Source of the DNA: a bacterium
GTDB lineage: Bacteria > Spirochaetota > UBA4802 > UBA5550
NCBI GenBank assembly: GCA_024224995.1
Contig: JAAENB010000978.1
Coordinates: 1 to 21,445, forward strand
Direction: 5' to 3'
DNA length: 21,445 nt
Shown here: piece after piece, positions 14,560 through 21,445 of the stretch
Numbering within the stretch: position 1 is the stretch's first letter
Layout: each line of letters begins with the position of its first letter
Made by a program: the position numbers and the translations under genes
Notes under the pieces: model-generated
Database searches by the model: none
Seen by the model: the letters and a program-made list of their open reading frames with translations, nothing else
Told to the model about the DNA's origin: nothing

Positions 14560-15324
14560 ATGAACAAAACTCCGGACTCCCCTGTTATCATATCCGTCTG
14601 CGGAAAAGGCGGCGTTGGCAAAACCAGCATTAGCGCGCTTCTTACCAGGCTTCTGGCCGAAAAGACCGGAAACAAGGTACTGGCTATTGACGCCGATCCG
14701 GCCACGGGTCTTTCCCGGGCGCTGGATATCCCGGTATATAAAACCGTTGATGAGATCCGTTCCCACCTTATTAAGGGGCTTAAAAGCGGCAAGTCTATTA
14801 ATAAAAAAGAGCTCAGCGCTCATCTCGATTACGAGGTCTTTGACTCGCTTGCCGAAAGGGAAAACCTTGCCTTCCTGGCAATAGGCAGGCCCGAAACTGA
14901 AGGCTGTTACTGCCAGGTAAATGAACTGCTCAAAGATATCATCAAAGACCTGGCGAATAATTTCGACTATGTAATAATCGATGCCGAAGCCGGAATAGAA
15001 CAGGTAAACAGAAGAGTCCTGGAAATGGTCACCCACCTGCTCCTGGTATCCGACATTTCGGCCAAAGGAAGGAATGTTGTTCATACCATTGAAGAAGTGG
15101 CAAAAAAAGTCATCTCCTTTGAAAAAGCCGGAGTCATTTTCAACCGGGTCTCAAAAGAAGAAGTTGAACAGGTCCTGCCGGGCATGGCAATACCCGTTTT
15201 AGGATGGATGCCCGAAGACAAGGCTATCAGGCAATTTGATATGGAAGAAAGAAGTTTTTTTGAAATGGACTCCTGCCCGGCACGGGAATCTCTATCTCGT
15301 GCAATAGAACCCTTTGTTAAATAA
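14560..15324 (+). CDS. CooC-type nickel-insertion ATPase
   Basis: A 254-aa MinD/SIMIBI-class ATPase related to CooC and AcsF, which load nickel into CO dehydrogenase or acetyl-CoA synthase. Start ATG 14560 has GAGG at 14548-14551; the reading frame stays open upstream to 14461 but through AT-rich non-coding-like sequence. Visible parts: deviant Walker A GKGGVGKT (15-22), switch region AIDADPATG (42-50), the CooC signature EGCYCQVNELL (115-125) with Cys116 and Cys118 that hold metal at the dimer interface in CooC, and Walker B-like DAEAG (141-145). Length fits the family. No catalytic CO dehydrogenase or full acetyl-CoA synthase is in the window. The gene just upstream is a truncated CdhC-like protein, a likely client, although 331 nt of AT-rich DNA separates them. 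Confidence 0.88.
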   Translation: MNKTPDSPVIISVCGKGGVGKTSISALLTRLLAEKTGNKVLAIDADPATGLSRALDIPVYKTVDEIRSHLIKGLKSGKSINKKELSAHLDYEVFDSLAERENLAFLAIGRPETEGCYCQVNELLKDIIKDLANNFDYVIIDAEAGIEQVNRRVLEMVTHLLLVSDISAKGRNVVHTIEEVAKKVISFEKAGVIFNRVSKEEVEQVLPGMAIPVLGWMPEDKAIRQFDMEERSFFEMDSCPARESLSRAIEPFVK

Positions 15325-15326
15325 CC

Positions 15327-15354
15327 TTGACAAAAGATTTCGTTTTTGTAGAAT
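15327..15354 (+). promoter_or_regulatory. Sigma-70-type promoter of the beta-propeller-like gene
   Basis: A perfect TTGACA (15327-15332), a 16-nt spacer and TAGAAT (15349-15354). The expected start of transcription, about 7 nt after the -10 box, coincides with the ATG at 15361. No Shine-Dalgarno lies before the ATG. Both fit a leaderless mRNA. Confidence 0.65.
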
Positions 15355-15360
15355 ACCAAA

Positions 15361-16935
15361 ATGAAAGAACAAAATAACAACAAATCATTTTTCAAAAAAC
15401 ACCCCAAAAAAATCCTGTTTTTAGGAACTCCCCTTTTTATGATTATTCTCATCTTAGCCGGGATCCTGGGTTATTTTTTAATTGAACGCCGGGCTATAAT
15501 AGTTGAAATGATCCCGGTTGATATTAATAACGACGGCACTGATGAGCTTATTGTCGCGTATGAAGCTCCATATATTTTCAATTCCCAACCGGGATCAATT
15601 GTTGAGGCCCATGATTTAAAAAATGATGCTGTTCTCTGGAAAACAACCACAGACCCTGTTTATTCGAATTATTTTAAACCGGAGATGAAACAAAACAGTA
15701 TTAATTCCGGTAAAAACCTGTTCCTCTTCACAAGCGTCCAATCCCCGGATGAATGGGCCGGGCCCGAGCATAATATGATTCTGGATGTGCGGACTATTTC
15801 ATTGCAAGCTTTATCCCTGGAAAACGGTTCCCCGGTGTGGCAGTATACTTTTGAAAAGGAATTTGTAAAAATTAAAACGGATATATTCCTTCATAAAGGA
15901 AAACTTATTTCCGTTATGAAAAAAAGAAAAAAAGAGAGTTCCGATTCAAATGGTTTTTTATTTATTTTTGATGAAAAAACCGGGAAACGTCTTCTTAAAC
16001 AACAGCTCTCCTTCAGCTCGTCAAACAGCCTTTTACATGCTCCTTTTATGATAAAAGATGACCTGGTAATTCACACCTTCGAAGATATCACCCTGGCTAA
16101 TATTTTGACAAATAAAATATCTGTTATTCCCCTTGGAAACAGTAGATATAACTACGGGCTACTCCAGGAAAAAAACCGGTATATTTTTACGAAAGCTTCC
16201 GGAGGTTTGCAGCTCTTTGAGCTTGATATTGAGAAAAAAAACAGCCGCCCGCTGATCATAAATGGAAAACCGGCTTCCATTATGGAACATACCGATTCAC
16301 ATCCTATGAATTGCGAAAAATTGTACCTGGCTTCTTTTGAGGAAGATAAACGTTTTACCGTGACCCTTCCAAAATCATTCTGTCTTTTTACTCCCTACTC
16401 TATATTTGAAAACAATGACAGCGATTATATTCCTCTTTTTCTATATCATATTAATTACCAAAAAGATGGTAAGGGATTCTCTACCGACAACAGCACCAAG
16501 CGGCTTTGTATCCTTCATGAAAACAAAAAAATTACCTGGGAAAGTAAAGATATTATTCAATATGGTTATGTTGCCATGCTTAACCCCAATATGTTTTTCA
16601 AAAACGGCTTATATCCCATAACTATTGGAGTTGAAGTCGACAAAGATCAGCCCCGGAGTAAAAACCGGTTTTTTCTGGCTATTTTAGATGGGAAAAACGG
16701 AACCTTTAAAGGAGTATACGACCTGGGGAAAGACCGGAGCTCTCACTTCAGTTGGTACAAGCTAATCAACAAGCCCAGCCTCATGAAAAACAATATTCTG
16801 TATGGAGCTCTTGAAAATGAATTCTGGGCCATTGATCTTAAAACCATGAAAAACGCCTACCCCGATTCAAAAGCGGTCTCCCTGCCCTCTTCCCCGGGTG
16901 AATTGGAAAAAGTCGTTGGAAAAAAACTTCCGTGA
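15361..16935 (+). CDS. Membrane-anchored beta-propeller-like protein of unknown function
   Basis: A 524-aa protein. A basic N-terminus (FFKKHPKK) precedes one transmembrane segment (about 18-41), so most of the chain should lie outside the cytoplasm. Just after it, VDINNDGTDELIVAY (53-67) is an FG-GAP/VCBS-like calcium-binding loop. The rest repeats a pattern of strands with phrases such as SLENGSPVWQYTF, FIFDEKTGKRL, LAILDGKNGT and FWAIDLKTMKN, typical of PQQ-like or WD-type propeller blades that carry no catalytic signature. I do not recognise a named family. It has its own promoter and is convergent with the diguanylate cyclase gene, so it seems to be a single transcription unit. A role in surface binding or scaffolding is possible but is only inferred. 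Confidence 0.7.
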   Translation: MKEQNNNKSFFKKHPKKILFLGTPLFMIILILAGILGYFLIERRAIIVEMIPVDINNDGTDELIVAYEAPYIFNSQPGSIVEAHDLKNDAVLWKTTTDPVYSNYFKPEMKQNSINSGKNLFLFTSVQSPDEWAGPEHNMILDVRTISLQALSLENGSPVWQYTFEKEFVKIKTDIFLHKGKLISVMKKRKKESSDSNGFLFIFDEKTGKRLLKQQLSFSSSNSLLHAPFMIKDDLVIHTFEDITLANILTNKISVIPLGNSRYNYGLLQEKNRYIFTKASGGLQLFELDIEKKNSRPLIINGKPASIMEHTDSHPMNCEKLYLASFEEDKRFTVTLPKSFCLFTPYSIFENNDSDYIPLFLYHINYQKDGKGFSTDNSTKRLCILHENKKITWESKDIIQYGYVAMLNPNMFFKNGLYPITIGVEVDKDQPRSKNRFFLAILDGKNGTFKGVYDLGKDRSSHFSWYKLINKPSLMKNNILYGALENEFWAIDLKTMKNAYPDSKAVSLPSSPGELEKVVGKKLP

Positions 16936-16945
16936 AACCAGGAAA

Positions 16946-16969
16946 AATAACGTATGTGAATACGTTATT
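16946..16969 (-). terminator. Terminator of the diguanylate cyclase gene
   Basis: A 10-bp stem (16946-16955 with 16960-16969) has a GTGA loop. Read on the minus strand it is followed by five T residues. It overlaps the diguanylate cyclase stop codon (16965-16967) and may also stop the convergent beta-propeller-like gene. Confidence 0.55.
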
Positions 16970-18173
16970 CAGGCTCGCCTAAATCAAAATGTTCGCTGCC
17001 GTCTTTTTCCCGGTAACAGATCCTGTCGCGGCCGGTCTTTTTTGCCCGGTACATTAATTTATCCGCTTCGTCGAAAAATTCATCAACAGTAAGATGATTC
17101 TCGTTATCGTACTTCAGAAGCCCGATGCTAACGGTAATTGAAAAGGTACTCTTCGCGCTGTCGAAAGAGAGCGCCTTTATATCATTTCGAATACGGCGGG
17201 CGACCATTCTGCTAACATCGATATCTGCATTTGGGAGGATTACGCAGAGCTCTTCTCCTCCGTAACGAAGAGGGATATCGGTATTACGGATAGCATCCAT
17301 AATGGCACGGCCAACTACAGTCAATACCTGGTCTCCCTTCTTATGCCCGTAGCTGTCATTGATATCTTTAAAATGATCAATATCAATAAATAAAAGAGAA
17401 AGTTCATCCAGATTTTTTCTTTCAACAAGATTAATATATTGCGCAAGAGATGTTTTGCCGAAACGCCGCATGTACAAGCCCGTTAATTCATCGTGCGTGG
17501 CTTTCATAAAAAGCCCTTTAACATCAATAATATGCTTCACCACCAGGTCGAGCTGGCGTTTATAATAATTCCCCAGGATCTCAATCTCATCAAGCGCGAG
17601 CTCCCTGTCCATGAACATAAAAAGAAACGAAATATATTCATCGGTCTTTTCCATGATGGGAATAGTATAAACCCGTTTGATATCAAGTTCCAGGAGCAGG
17701 CTTTTACTTTTACTGCGGTTATCTATCATATCGCTAAAAATATTTTCCAGTTCATGACCCGTATATGAACAAATAGAGACCGTGTTAAACAATTCATCAT
17801 GCTCCCCCACCGCCTTTTTCCGGCTCCCTTCAAAAAGATTCTTAAAATTCTTTATGATAGATTTAGGGTTGATATCAATCTCATTAATGAGCAGCATCTT
17901 TTCCAGGTTCCGGTCAATGGAATAGGCCAGTTCAACAAACTGTTTAAACCCGGTATCGAAAACAAAAACGCTCAATATTTTCGCGTAAAATATTTCTTTT
18001 AACCGGGAAGCAATCCCCTGAAGAGGTCCAATAAAATCGCCGTCAACAACACTGGCAATCTGTTCTATTAAAGCGTAATCCGCGTCCATTACCGGGTGGG
18101 CATGAAATTCCTGAGCTTTTTGTTTATTTTCTTTAAATTCTCTTATTTTTCTCGATTCTTTTGATTCATCCAT
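16965..18173 (-). CDS. Diguanylate cyclase with GAF-like sensor domain
   Basis: A 402-aa cytosolic protein expected to make cyclic di-GMP from two GTP. The C-terminal GGDEF domain (about 225-390) has the metal-binding FIDIDHFK (262-269), the active-site loop RYGGEEL (303-309), and RNTD (296-299) at the usual place of the inhibitory I-site, so product feedback is likely. The N-terminal part (about 30-215) resembles a GAF-type ligand-sensing domain, but its ligand is not evident. There is no EAL domain and no transmembrane segment. ATG 18173 is chosen over an upstream start at 18209, which would fall in the promoter. The gene is divergent from the sugar symporter, with which it shares a 106-nt intergenic region. 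Confidence 0.9.
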   Translation of the reverse strand: MDESKESRKIREFKENKQKAQEFHAHPVMDADYALIEQIASVVDGDFIGPLQGIASRLKEIFYAKILSVFVFDTGFKQFVELAYSIDRNLEKMLLINEIDINPKSIIKNFKNLFEGSRKKAVGEHDELFNTVSICSYTGHELENIFSDMIDNRSKSKSLLLELDIKRVYTIPIMEKTDEYISFLFMFMDRELALDEIEILGNYYKRQLDLVVKHIIDVKGLFMKATHDELTGLYMRRFGKTSLAQYINLVERKNLDELSLLFIDIDHFKDINDSYGHKKGDQVLTVVGRAIMDAIRNTDIPLRYGGEELCVILPNADIDVSRMVARRIRNDIKALSFDSAKSTFSITVSIGLLKYDNENHLTVDEFFDEADKLMYRAKKTGRDRICYREKDGSEHFDLGEPE

Positions 18174-18180
18174 ACTATAT

Positions 18181-18209
18181 AAAATAATACAAAAATCAAG
18201 GAATGTCAA
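18181..18209 (-). promoter_or_regulatory. Promoter of the diguanylate cyclase gene
   Basis: On the minus strand TTGACA (18209-18204) is followed after 17 nt by TATTTT (18186-18181). The predicted transcription start falls at or next to the ATG at 18173, and no Shine-Dalgarno is visible. A leaderless mRNA is likely if this is the main promoter. Confidence 0.5.
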
Positions 18210-18234
18210 GTGCTAATAAACAACAGAATTAACC

Positions 18235-18264
18235 TTGACGGATTATACTCATACATGCGATATT
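18235..18264 (+). promoter_or_regulatory. Promoter of the symporter/aminotransferase unit
   Basis: TTGACG (18235-18240), an 18-nt spacer and GATATT (18259-18264). Transcription would begin about 8-10 nt before ATG 18280, leaving a very short leader. The TTG of this -35 box is what makes a longer, less likely reading frame look open. Confidence 0.45.
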
Positions 18265-18279
18265 CATACCAATACAAAC

Positions 18280-19698
18280 ATGGAGGATACGTACATCAAT
18301 AAAAATAACACCGCGTCAAAACTCTCCGTTCCCATGAAACTCGGCTATGGAGCCGGAGACTTTGCAATAAACCTGTCAATAGGGATGGCATCATTTTACC
18401 TGCTCTATTATTTCACCGATGTCTTTGCCATCGGATCATTCGCGGCAGGAATAATCATCTTTTCAACAAAGATAGCACAATCAATAATGAGCCCTGCTGT
18501 TGGAACAATGTCGGATCGTACAAATACCCGGTGGGGGAAAAAACGGCCCTATCTTTTATTCTTCTCATTCCCCTTAGGAATGCTTCTTACGCTGCTTTTC
18601 TTTTCTCCTCCAATAGATGGAGTTTTACGCATTATTTACTGTGCTCTTATTCTGCTTCTCTACTTTTTAACATTGAGCTTTATAATCGTCCCGTATATGT
18701 CATTAGCCGCGGTATTAACCCAAAACACAGATGAACGCTCCAGTATTTCCGGATACAGAATGATATTCGCTGTATTGGGCACCTTTATTGCTGCCGGTCT
18801 AACAAGTAAAATTGTTGCTCTTTTTTCTTCCGAGGCTGCCGGTTTCAGAACAATTGTGTTCATATATGGCCTGGTTGTAGTTTTTGTTTTATTGCTTACT
18901 TTTATGTCGGTAAAAGAAAAATCCGGCCCTCTAAAAGCTTCCGTGGAAAAGCAGTCCTTTAAAAAAAATATAAAAATCCTCTTAGCGAACAAACCATTTC
19001 TTATTCTTGCCACAGCAACGTTTCTTATTGCCACGGCAGTGAATATCCTTGGAACAGTAGCGATTTTTTATGTAAAATACAATCTTAACGCTCAGGGCCT
19101 GCTTCCATACGCCCTGCTTTCTCTTCTTCTGGCGGCAGCGCTTGCCAGTCCTGTGTTTGTTTATATTTCCAATAAGAAGAGCAAAAAGTTCGCCTTTACT
19201 TCCGGGATGTTAATCTTATGCGTGTCTCTAACCCTGGTATATTTTTTTGGTGAGATAGATCCAAAACTGACAATTGTCTTTTTTACTCTTGCCGGGATTG
19301 GGATGTCCACCATGTATTTATGCCCCTGGTCCATGGTTCCCGATACAGTGGAATACACAAAATGGAAAACCGGTCTTAATAAAGAAGGAATGCTTTACGG
19401 CTGGTTCATGGTATTCTTTAATTTAAGCGGCGCATTCGCGCGCCTCACTCCCGGAGTACTGCTCGATTTTTGCGGGTACATTCCCAACACAGAGCAGAGC
19501 GATACGGCATTACTGGGTATCCGCTTACTGGCTTCATTAATCCCCGCGTTCCTGATCCTTGCGGGAATAGCTGTACTCAAATTTTATCCGATTGACAGTA
19601 AAATGCACAAAGCTATGATTGATGATATTATTATAAATGCTCCATCCACCGCAGGGGACGCTCCCCTCGCAGGGGGCAGTGGAGTGGTAGATAAATAA
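18280..19698 (+). CDS. GPH-family sugar:cation symporter (MFS, MelB-like)
   Basis: A 472-aa inner-membrane transporter, about the usual length for the glycoside-pentoside-hexuronide:cation symporter family, with long hydrophobic stretches consistent with 12 membrane segments. Family marks include GYGAGDFAINL (24-34), which carries the Asp used in cation coupling in MelB, and the first cytoplasmic loop DRTNTRWGKKRPYL. It imports a sugar or glycoside with Na+ or H+; the substrate cannot be read from the sequence. ATG 18280 is chosen because TTG 18235 is part of the promoter. The last 20 residues (NAPSTAGDAPLAGGSGVVDK) are encoded by GC-rich repetitive DNA and look like an added tail. An aminotransferase gene starts 14 nt after the stop, so the two are probably co-transcribed. 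Confidence 0.87.
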   Translation: MEDTYINKNNTASKLSVPMKLGYGAGDFAINLSIGMASFYLLYYFTDVFAIGSFAAGIIIFSTKIAQSIMSPAVGTMSDRTNTRWGKKRPYLLFFSFPLGMLLTLLFFSPPIDGVLRIIYCALILLLYFLTLSFIIVPYMSLAAVLTQNTDERSSISGYRMIFAVLGTFIAAGLTSKIVALFSSEAAGFRTIVFIYGLVVVFVLLLTFMSVKEKSGPLKASVEKQSFKKNIKILLANKPFLILATATFLIATAVNILGTVAIFYVKYNLNAQGLLPYALLSLLLAAALASPVFVYISNKKSKKFAFTSGMLILCVSLTLVYFFGEIDPKLTIVFFTLAGIGMSTMYLCPWSMVPDTVEYTKWKTGLNKEGMLYGWFMVFFNLSGAFARLTPGVLLDFCGYIPNTEQSDTALLGIRLLASLIPAFLILAGIAVLKFYPIDSKMHKAMIDDIIINAPSTAGDAPLAGGSGVVDK

Positions 19699-19712
19699 GG
19701 AAACCAATATTT

Positions 19713-20915
19713 ATGCAAAAACAAATTGATACTATCCAAACAGAAGAAAGCTGCGCGGTTCCTTTCATTAAAAAAACCGGTATTTCAATAGAAAGAGGCC
19801 AGGGAGTCTATGCCTGGGATGAGGGCGGTAAAAAATATATGGATCTTACCTCGGGATGGGGAGTGACCAGCATTGGTCACGCGAATCCTGTTATTACAGA
19901 AGCGCTCTTAAACCAGAGCAAAAAGATCATGCAAAATCCCGATTCGGGAATGACCTACTCCCCCGCCAGGGCTCAATTGCTCAATTTATTAAAAGTTATC
20001 TTCCCTGAAAATTTAACCAGGATATTTTTTGCAAGCAGCGGCGCCGAAGCCAATGACGCCGTAATAAAACTGGCTCGAAAAGTTTCCGGGAAAAAAAATG
20101 TTATTTCAACGAAAGGGAGCTTTCACGGAAGGACTATCAGCACTGCTTCGGCAACCGGGCAAAAAAAGCACCGGGATAAATATAATCCCCTTATGCCGTA
20201 TTATAATTTTATTCCCTTTAACGATATTAATGCTCTCTCGCAAGCGATTACCGACGATACTGCCGCTGTTATTCTTGAGCCCATACAGGGGGAAGGAGGG
20301 ATTATTGTTCCTTCAGATGATTATCTTATAGAGGTTTCAAAGCTCTGCGTAAAGAAGAATGTCTTTCTTATTATTGATGAGATCCAGACAGGGTTTTATC
20401 GGACTGGTCCTCTTTTTGCTTCCGGCATTGAAGGCGTAAAAATCGATTTTTTAACAATGGCAAAAGGTATCGCGGGCGGGTTTCCCTTTGGTGCCTTTGC
20501 CATGACCGAAGAGATCGCGCAACAGGTTGCCTATGGCGACCACGGCGGCACTTACTGCGGAAACCCTCTTGGCTGCGCTGTCGCCTATTCCGTTGTCAGT
20601 TACCTCCTTGAACACAACATAGAAGAGAATGTAAAACGTGTTGGCGCTGCTGCCCGGGAAAAATTAAACTCCTGGAAACAGGAATTCCCGGAACTCATTT
20701 CCGATGTCCGGGGAAGAGGGCTTCTTCTGGTTCTTGAATTCGCGGGTGAAAATTCCGCCGCTGAAATTGCCGGTATTGCCCTGGAGATGGGTCTCATTTG
20801 CAATGTTAACCAGGGGAAAAATATACGGATCTTTCCTGCTTTGACTATTACGGAGGAAGAGATGGATGAAGGTCTGGGTATATTGAAGAAGGCTGTTGAG
20901 AGCTTTGTTTCTTAA
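19713..20915 (+). CDS. Class III aminotransferase (acetylornithine aminotransferase-like)
   Basis: A 400-aa PLP-dependent enzyme that moves an amino group from an omega-amine donor to a 2-oxo acid. Key parts: SSGAEAND (108-115), which holds the cofactor phosphate, GSFHGRT (135-141), ILEPIQGEGG (187-196), IIDEIQTGFYRTG with Asp222 bonding the pyridine nitrogen, and TMAKGIAGGFPFGA with Lys251 as the Schiff-base lysine. The GDHGGTYCGNPLGCA block (275-289) most resembles acetylornithine/succinylornithine aminotransferases, but 4-aminobutyrate or other omega-amino-acid transaminases share most of these motifs. No arginine biosynthesis genes are nearby. Its partner is a sugar symporter, so a catabolic or amino-sugar role is possible. 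ATG 19713 follows AAGGAA. Confidence 0.87.
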   Translation: MQKQIDTIQTEESCAVPFIKKTGISIERGQGVYAWDEGGKKYMDLTSGWGVTSIGHANPVITEALLNQSKKIMQNPDSGMTYSPARAQLLNLLKVIFPENLTRIFFASSGAEANDAVIKLARKVSGKKNVISTKGSFHGRTISTASATGQKKHRDKYNPLMPYYNFIPFNDINALSQAITDDTAAVILEPIQGEGGIIVPSDDYLIEVSKLCVKKNVFLIIDEIQTGFYRTGPLFASGIEGVKIDFLTMAKGIAGGFPFGAFAMTEEIAQQVAYGDHGGTYCGNPLGCAVAYSVVSYLLEHNIEENVKRVGAAAREKLNSWKQEFPELISDVRGRGLLLVLEFAGENSAAEIAGIALEMGLICNVNQGKNIRIFPALTITEEEMDEGLGILKKAVESFVS

Positions 20916-20971
20916 GAAACTACTCTTTAAGCAGGACCGGTTTCCGGGGACCTTACCCGGAGCCTACACCT

Positions 20972-21001
20972 TGAAAGCGACGTGACGTCACGTCGCTTTC
21001 A
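20972..21001. repeat. Perfect 30-nt palindrome downstream of the aminotransferase
   Basis: The 30 bases beginning TGAAAGCGACGTGAC are their own reverse complement, centred on ACGT. It begins 57 nt after the aminotransferase stop. It could be a strong terminator-like stem, a protein site or a mobile palindrome. A smaller CCGGG/CCCGG hairpin lies at 20944-20960. Confidence 0.75.
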
Positions 21002-21225
21002 GAAAGAATCTTCGGCTGATTCTCTCCGGAACCTGTACAGAAACAGACCCCGGCTCAACCCCTTTTATCGACCATACCATTTTCAAGGAGCTGGAAATCC
21101 GCTACAAAAACTCCCCGGAGCTTGAACAGATCGACTCCCCGTCCCGGGTGTCCGATCTGACACAGATACTTATCGGTGATTACCTTCCCCCTGCCGGGTC
21201 CGCACTCTCAAGAAACTCTTTTTGA
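20986..21225 (+). pseudogene. Possible coding remnant, about 79 codons, no start codon
   Basis: The frame from 20986 to the TGA at 21223-21225 is open for 79 codons and reads like a real protein in part, including TPFIDHTIFKELEIRYKNSP and RVSDLTQILIGDYLPPAGSA. It has no ATG, GTG or TTG with a ribosome binding site near its 5' end, and it begins inside a palindrome. I do not recognise the family. It may be the decayed 3' end of a gene, or chance coding-like sequence. Confidence 0.3.
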
Positions 21226-21445
21226 ATAGAGCCGTCTTCATCATAACGAGGGGCTGGAAGCCCCACGTTATGAGAAAACCCATCACCCTGGTGAACTTAT
21301 TTATAAACAGAGCCTGTTCCCGGAAGATGTTATCCGGGGTTTTGCTCTGTTGCCCTATGGGGTTAAAACCCCGGGCTGATATGGGCTCATTTCCAAAAAT
21401 TCTTGCGCCCCCTCTGGGGGTTGGGGGGCCGATGGAAACAGACCC
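21226..21445. other. Gene-free end of window with hairpins
   Basis: No gene is seen. A two-part hairpin spans 21241-21273 (TCATAACG and CGTTATGA outside, GGGGCT and AGCCCC inside). CCGGGGTTTT (21334-21343) pairs with AAAACCCCGG (21365-21374). CCCCC and GGGGG flank TCT at 21408-21420. The final 11 nt, GAAACAGACCC, also occur at 21040-21050, which suggests a longer repeat cut by the window edge. Confidence 0.55.

Noticed and set aside
18235..18279. TTG start that adds 15 residues to the symporter
   Set aside because: The added residues do not look like a transporter N-terminus and the TTG is part of a good -35 hexamer.

Overview
The window looks like a chromosomal segment from an anaerobic, diderm (Gram-negative-type) bacterium of moderate GC content. 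Diderm: three proteins start with lipoprotein signal peptides, one carries an L,D-transpeptidase domain, and one hydrolase ends in a C-terminal sorting-type tail. Anaerobic: there is a nickel-insertion ATPase of the CooC type next to a protein related to acetyl-CoA synthase. A spirochaete or another deep-branching lineage would fit, but no rRNA or other marker fixes the phylum.

Layout. 1-205: gene-free, with a long hairpin (copy 1 of a repeat family). 206-1372: a lone class I-type HMG-CoA reductase. 1517-5842: a two-gene unit, a PHP phosphoesterase/glycosyltransferase fusion followed by a GH13 alpha-glucosidase. 8491-5835 (minus): an envelope unit of L,D-transpeptidase, a lipoprotein of unknown function and a PstS-like binding lipoprotein. 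8492-8973: gene-free, with two more hairpin copies in opposite orientations. 8974-10404: a CapA-family protein with a PstS-like N-terminal domain. 12919-10487 (minus): a secreted CocE/NonD-type hydrolase with a Ser-rich, Cys-containing C-terminal anchor. 12920-13490: gene-free, with several short palindromes. 13491-15324: a truncated CdhC/acetyl-CoA-synthase-like protein, a 13% GC island with a perfect 32-nt palindrome, then a CooC-like ATPase. 15361-16935: a membrane-anchored beta-propeller-like protein. 18173-16965 (minus): a diguanylate cyclase. 18280-20915: a GPH-family sugar:cation symporter and a class III aminotransferase. 20916-21445: gene-free, with a perfect 30-nt palindrome, a short coding remnant and several hairpins.

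How the genes work together. The PHP-GT and GH13 genes probably act on the same alpha-glucoside or glucan. The transpeptidase, lipoprotein and PstS-like genes form one cell-envelope operon; the CapA protein across the divergent region repeats the PstS-like domain. The CdhC-like and CooC-like pair is the best candidate for an undescribed system: an acetyl-CoA-synthase middle domain that stops where the nickel A-cluster should begin, ends instead in its own small cysteine motif, and sits beside a nickel-chaperone-type ATPase.

Two further patterns deserve attention. One is a three-member family of long hairpins that share a core while each has its own perfectly matched outer arms. The other is a recurring promoter layout that puts the predicted transcription start at or next to the start codon, which suggests leaderless mRNAs. 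Everything here was read by eye; no database search was run.
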